From assembly GCA_046729975.1 (NCBI GenBank), contig JBKPHS010000120.1:1-7101 (forward strand): a stretch of 7,101 nucleotides of DNA, in the 5' to 3' direction. Below, one piece after another: positions 5,882 through 7,101 of the stretch. Made by a program: the position numbers and the translations under genes. Numbering within the stretch: position 1 is the first letter of the stretch; each line of letters begins with the position of its first letter. This DNA is from JBKPHS01 sp046729975 (GTDB lineage: Bacteria > Actinomycetota > Thermoleophilia > Solirubrobacterales > Thermoleophilaceae). The notes below the pieces were generated by a model. It ran no database searches and was not told the DNA's origin. It was given only the letters and a program-made list of their open reading frames with translations.

Positions 5882-6352
5882 ATGGCGGTGCCGGCTTTCG
5901 TGCGCGACATCATGGATAGCGACCCCCTCACGGTCACGGGAGAGACCGACGTGCAGACGGTGGTCCGCCTGCTGCGGCAACACGATCTGACGGGCGTTCC
6001 GGTGGTCGACGACGACCACCGCCTGCGGGGCATCATCACGGAGTCCGACCTCGTGATTGCCGACGAGGAGGGCGATCTCCACCTGCCGCACTACATCGAG
6101 CTGTTCGGCGGCTACGTCTTCCTGGAGCCGCTCCAGCGCTTCGAGGACCGGCTCCACAAGGCCTTCGCGTCCAGCGCGGCGGACATGATGACCCGCGAGC
6201 CCACGACGGTGGCCCCGGACGCGACGATCCACGAGGCTGGCCGGATCATCGCCGAGCGAGGGCACAACCGCCTGCCGGTCACCGAAGGCGATCGCCTCGT
6301 GGGTGTGGTCACCCGCGCCGACGTGCTTGGAGCGCTCGCTCGAGAGGGCTGA
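5882..6352 (+). CDS. Stand-alone CBS-domain pair protein, ligand unknown
   Basis: A 156-residue soluble protein made almost entirely of two CBS domains forming one Bateman module. CBS1 spans about residues 7-60 (VRDIMDSDPLTV ... LTGVPVVDDDHRLRGIITESDL) and CBS2 about 100-154 (ADMMTREPTTVAPDATI ... NRLPVTEGDRLVGVVTRADVL). Each ends in the T-x-x-D pattern that often contacts ribose or phosphate of adenine nucleotides: T53-E-S-D56 and T144-R-A-D147. They are joined by a long linker (61-99) containing HLPHYIELFGGYVFLEPLQRFEDRLHKAF, which looks amphipathic/helical and is seen in other free-standing CBS proteins. There is no enzymatic, membrane or DNA-binding domain. The ATG lies 5 bases after nnrD and the stop shares one base with the alr start, so it is embedded in the operon. 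It may sense AMP, ATP, SAM or NAD(P)-type ligands, but neither ligand nor target can be read from the sequence. Confidence 0.9.
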   Translation: MAVPAFVRDIMDSDPLTVTGETDVQTVVRLLRQHDLTGVPVVDDDHRLRGIITESDLVIADEEGDLHLPHYIELFGGYVFLEPLQRFEDRLHKAFASSAADMMTREPTTVAPDATIHEAGRIIAERGHNRLPVTEGDRLVGVVTRADVLGALAREG

Positions 6353-7101
6353 TGGGGGAGACGCCCGAGCGGGCGGTGGCGCGGGTGGACCTCGGCGCCG
6401 TGGAGCGCAACTGCGCCAAGCTGCGCTCGCTGCTCGCGGAGGGCAGCGAGCTGTGCGCGGTCGTGAAGGCGGACGGCTACGGCCACGGCGACGTCTGGTG
6501 CGCCAAGGCGGCGCTCGTTGGGGGCGCGGGCTGGCTCGCGGTCGCGACCGCCGATGAGGCCGCGGAGCTCCGCAGGCACGGGCTCGCCTGTCGCATCCTC
6601 GTGATGGGGGCGCTCACGCGGGAGGATGCTGCGACGGCGCTCGAGGCCGGGGCCGACGTCGTGGCCTGGTGCGAAGACTTCCTGCGCGACGCGGCCGAGC
6701 GGGCCGCGTCGCTCGGCGTCCCGGCGCGGGTGCACGTCAAGCTCGACACCGGCATGGGGCGGCTCGGAACGAAGGATCCCGCGGAGGCGCACGCACTCGC
6801 GGACATGGCGGCCGCCGACGATCGGCTCGAGCTGGTTGGGGCGATGAGCCACTTCGCCACCGCCGACGAGCGCGGTGACGACTACTTCCCTGCGCAGCTC
6901 GAGGCGTTCGCGGGATTCGCCCTCGAGTTCAAGGAGCGCCACCCCGGGACGATCGCGCACACCGCGAACAGCGCCGCCGTCTACCGCGATTCCGCGGCGC
7001 ACTTCGACATGGTGCGCTGCGGAGTCGCCATCTACGGACTCGATCCGTTCGGCGAGGACGCGCCGGCGCGGGGGCTCGAGCCGGCGCTCTCCCTCCATTC
7101 C
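6352..7101 (+). CDS. alr: Alanine racemase Alr, 3' end outside window
   Basis: PLP-dependent enzyme interconverting L- and D-alanine, the source of D-alanine for peptidoglycan. The first 250 residues are present, covering the TIM-barrel domain. The cofactor lysine is Lys39 in VVKADGYGHG, the same number as in the Geobacillus enzyme. Also visible are HVKLDTGMGRLG with Lys130 (equivalent of the carbamylated lysine) and Arg137, AMSHFA with His167, TANSAA with Asn206-Ser207 binding PLP phosphate, and MVRCGVAIYGLDP with Arg222, which contacts the PLP ring nitrogen. The second catalytic base, a tyrosine in the C-terminal beta domain, lies beyond the right edge. The frame has no stop before the edge, so the gene is easily missed by finders that need one. 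Start ATG 6352 shares its A with the TGA of the CBS gene, and GAGAGG at 6342-6347 is a plausible ribosome binding site. In actinobacteria tsaE and tsaB commonly follow. Confidence 0.95.
   Translation, partial: MGETPERAVARVDLGAVERNCAKLRSLLAEGSELCAVVKADGYGHGDVWCAKAALVGGAGWLAVATADEAAELRRHGLACRILVMGALTREDAATALEAGADVVAWCEDFLRDAAERAASLGVPARVHVKLDTGMGRLGTKDPAEAHALADMAAADDRLELVGAMSHFATADERGDDYFPAQLEAFAGFALEFKERHPGTIAHTANSAAVYRDSAAHFDMVRCGVAIYGLDPFGEDAPARGLEPALSLHS

Noticed and set aside
5177..7098. Minus-strand open frames at 5177-6265 and 6112-7098
   Set aside because: They are shadows opposite nnrD, the CBS gene and alr. There is no recognisable motif, and they overlap each other in antisense.
1..7101. 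A defence, toxin-antitoxin, phage or biosynthetic novelty in the window
   Set aside because: Every substantial plus-strand frame is accounted for by recognised housekeeping genes. No transposase, recombinase, CRISPR repeat, tRNA or island boundary is visible.

Overview
This window is a high-GC, all-plus-strand block of housekeeping genes from what looks like an actinobacterium. The gene order is rpsI (cut at the left edge), glmM, a 285-base gap, glmS, acpS, nnrD (fused nnrE/nnrD), a two-domain CBS protein, and alr (cut at the right edge). The order ribosomal protein S9 - glmM - glmS - acpS - nnr - alr is the familiar actinobacterial arrangement. The stand-alone CBS gene before alr, the Ala/Pro/Glu-rich extension on S9 and the promoter style make me lean towards Thermoleophilia (Solirubrobacterales/Gaiellales-like). 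That placement is inference.

Left part (1-1827): the 3' end of rpsI is followed after 11 bases by glmM, probably as the tail of a ribosomal-protein operon. Middle (1828-2112): this is the only sizeable non-coding stretch. It holds a long imperfect inverted repeat of about 158 bases that begins on the last base of the glmM stop codon. It also holds a possible extended -10 promoter, a short GC hairpin followed by a T-rich run, and a strong Shine-Dalgarno before glmS. Right part (2113-7101): glmS is followed by a 39-base gap carrying a possible leaderless promoter. Then come acpS, nnrD, the CBS gene and alr, joined by a 4-base overlap, a 5-base gap and a 1-base overlap, which is a tight operon.

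Functionally the cluster feeds cell-envelope synthesis. GlmS makes glucosamine-6-phosphate and GlmM converts it to glucosamine-1-phosphate on the way to UDP-GlcNAc. Alr supplies D-alanine for peptidoglycan. AcpS activates acyl carrier protein for fatty acid synthesis. NnrD/E repairs damaged NAD(P)H. All recognised enzymes keep their catalytic motifs, and I see no pseudogenes, transposase genes, CRISPR arrays or tRNAs.

I did not find a new defence or mobile system. The most notable non-standard signals are the glmM-glmS inverted repeat and the glmS leader, the possible leaderless acpS start, and the CBS protein of unknown ligand inserted in the nnrD-alr operon.
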